Below, piece after piece: positions 5,980 through 6,294 of a stretch of DNA of 6,294 bases. The DNA comes from Candidatus Altarchaeum sp. CG2_30_32_3053 (lineage in GTDB: Archaea > Altiarchaeota > Altiarchaeia > Altiarchaeales > Altiarchaeaceae): NCBI GenBank assembly GCA_001873845.1, contig MNZY01000238.1, positions 1 to 6,294 of the forward strand, given 5' to 3'. A program made the position numbers and the translations under genes. How positions within the stretch are numbered: the stretch's first letter is position 1; every line of letters starts with the position of its first letter. A model generated the notes under the pieces. That model was not told the DNA's origin. It saw nothing but the letters and a program-made list of their open reading frames with translations, and ran no database searches.

Positions 5980-6225
5980 ATTAGCACGAAAAAAATAACG
6001 AAAATGAAGGTCAATGCTGTGAGTTTAACCTCAAAAAGTCCAAGTTAACTATTAGTAAAGTAAAAATATTTAAAAACAAGATAGAGTAATCGTATTATTT
6101 TGTTAACTTGGAATTTTTAAAATTTTCAGCAAATAAATTTTCAGAAAAACAGCGTGCGGTAAAGGGTAAATATAAAAAAATTAGAAAAAATATCTGTTTT
6201 TTTAGTGCTTAATTTTCGTGCTAAT
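5980..6225. repeat. Nested inverted repeats (13 bp outer, 19 bp imperfect inner)
   Basis: The outer arms ATTAGCACGAAAA (5980-5992) and TTTTCGTGCTAAT (6213-6225) are perfect complements. Nested inside, 6031-6049 pairs with 6102-6120 at 17 of 19 positions, with an 11-bp perfect inner part TCCAAGTTAAC/GTTAACTTGGA. The 52 bases between the inner arms are AT-rich and contain AAATATTTAAA, which is TATA-like. There is no open frame and no obvious target-site duplication outside the outer arms. It could be a small non-autonomous (MITE-like) element, a structured RNA, or an operator-rich promoter region. Confidence 0.55.
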
Positions 6226-6294
6226 AGGATGTAATATAGTAAAAAATCTATAGTGTCAAGATGCGCCTGGGTTGTTTTATATTTTATAATTTTG

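Larger units (their letters stand above)
5664..6294. other. Gene-poor AT-rich region
   Basis: About 630 bases hold no open frame with protein-like composition. The longest is a minus-strand frame open from the window edge to TGA at 6141-6143 (about 50 codons), rich in Leu, Phe, Lys and Ile and not convincing. What can be seen are the small hairpins at 5697-5746, the tandem repeat at 5781-5810, a 6-bp stem with loop GCCA at 5845-5860, and the nested inverted repeats at 5980-6225. No tRNA or rRNA signature was found by eye. Confidence 0.5.

Noticed and set aside
6141..6293. Minus-strand frame open from the window edge (about 50 codons)
   Set aside because: It is low-complexity and Leu/Phe/Ile/Lys-rich, with a length expected by chance in this composition; it also crosses the outer arm of the inverted repeat.
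6261..6294. ATG at 6261 as the start of a gene running off the right edge
   Set aside because: Only eleven codons are visible, there is no ribosome binding site or clear promoter, and the residues are uninformative.

Overview
This is an AT-rich window, probably from an archaeon. Three things point that way: a secreted lipoprotein of the WD40-like Beta_propel family (common in archaea), a phosphoribosyltransferase of the archaeal Hpt/Gpt-like type (COG2236-like), and start codons with no GGAGG-type ribosome binding site but AT-rich TATA-like tracts upstream. The lineage cannot be fixed from the sequence; an AT-rich euryarchaeote or a DPANN-type genome would both fit.

Layout. Positions 1-83 hold the edge of a repeat array that alternates a conserved box (core AACGAAGTGAG) with a small hairpin. 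Positions 214-2169 (minus strand) encode a 651-residue lipoprotein with a C-terminal beta-propeller. Positions 2279-2581 hold a second, longer array of the same unit in the opposite orientation, bracketed by a 12-bp direct repeat. Positions 2626-2706 hold two strong adjacent inverted repeats whose loops are complementary to each other. On the plus strand, 2753-4888 encodes a 711-residue surface protein made of Ig-like modules with a membrane helix at each end. Its 3' end overlaps by 29 bp the phosphoribosyltransferase gene at 4860-5345. Convergent with these, on the minus strand at 5360-5663, is a small gene of about 100 codons broken by one frameshift. The last 630 bases carry no gene I can support, but contain small hairpins, a 15-bp tandem repeat with TATA-like cores, and a nested pair of inverted repeats (5980-6225).

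How it fits together. Both large proteins should act outside the cytoplasmic membrane: one tethered by a lipid, the other by membrane helices and probably glycosylated. The phosphoribosyltransferase is a cytoplasmic purine-salvage-type enzyme that probably shares a transcript with the surface protein. No known defence, CRISPR or transposase gene is visible. The most unusual content is non-coding: the box-plus-hairpin arrays, whose stems vary in a compensatory way, and the paired inverted repeats upstream of the surface-protein gene.
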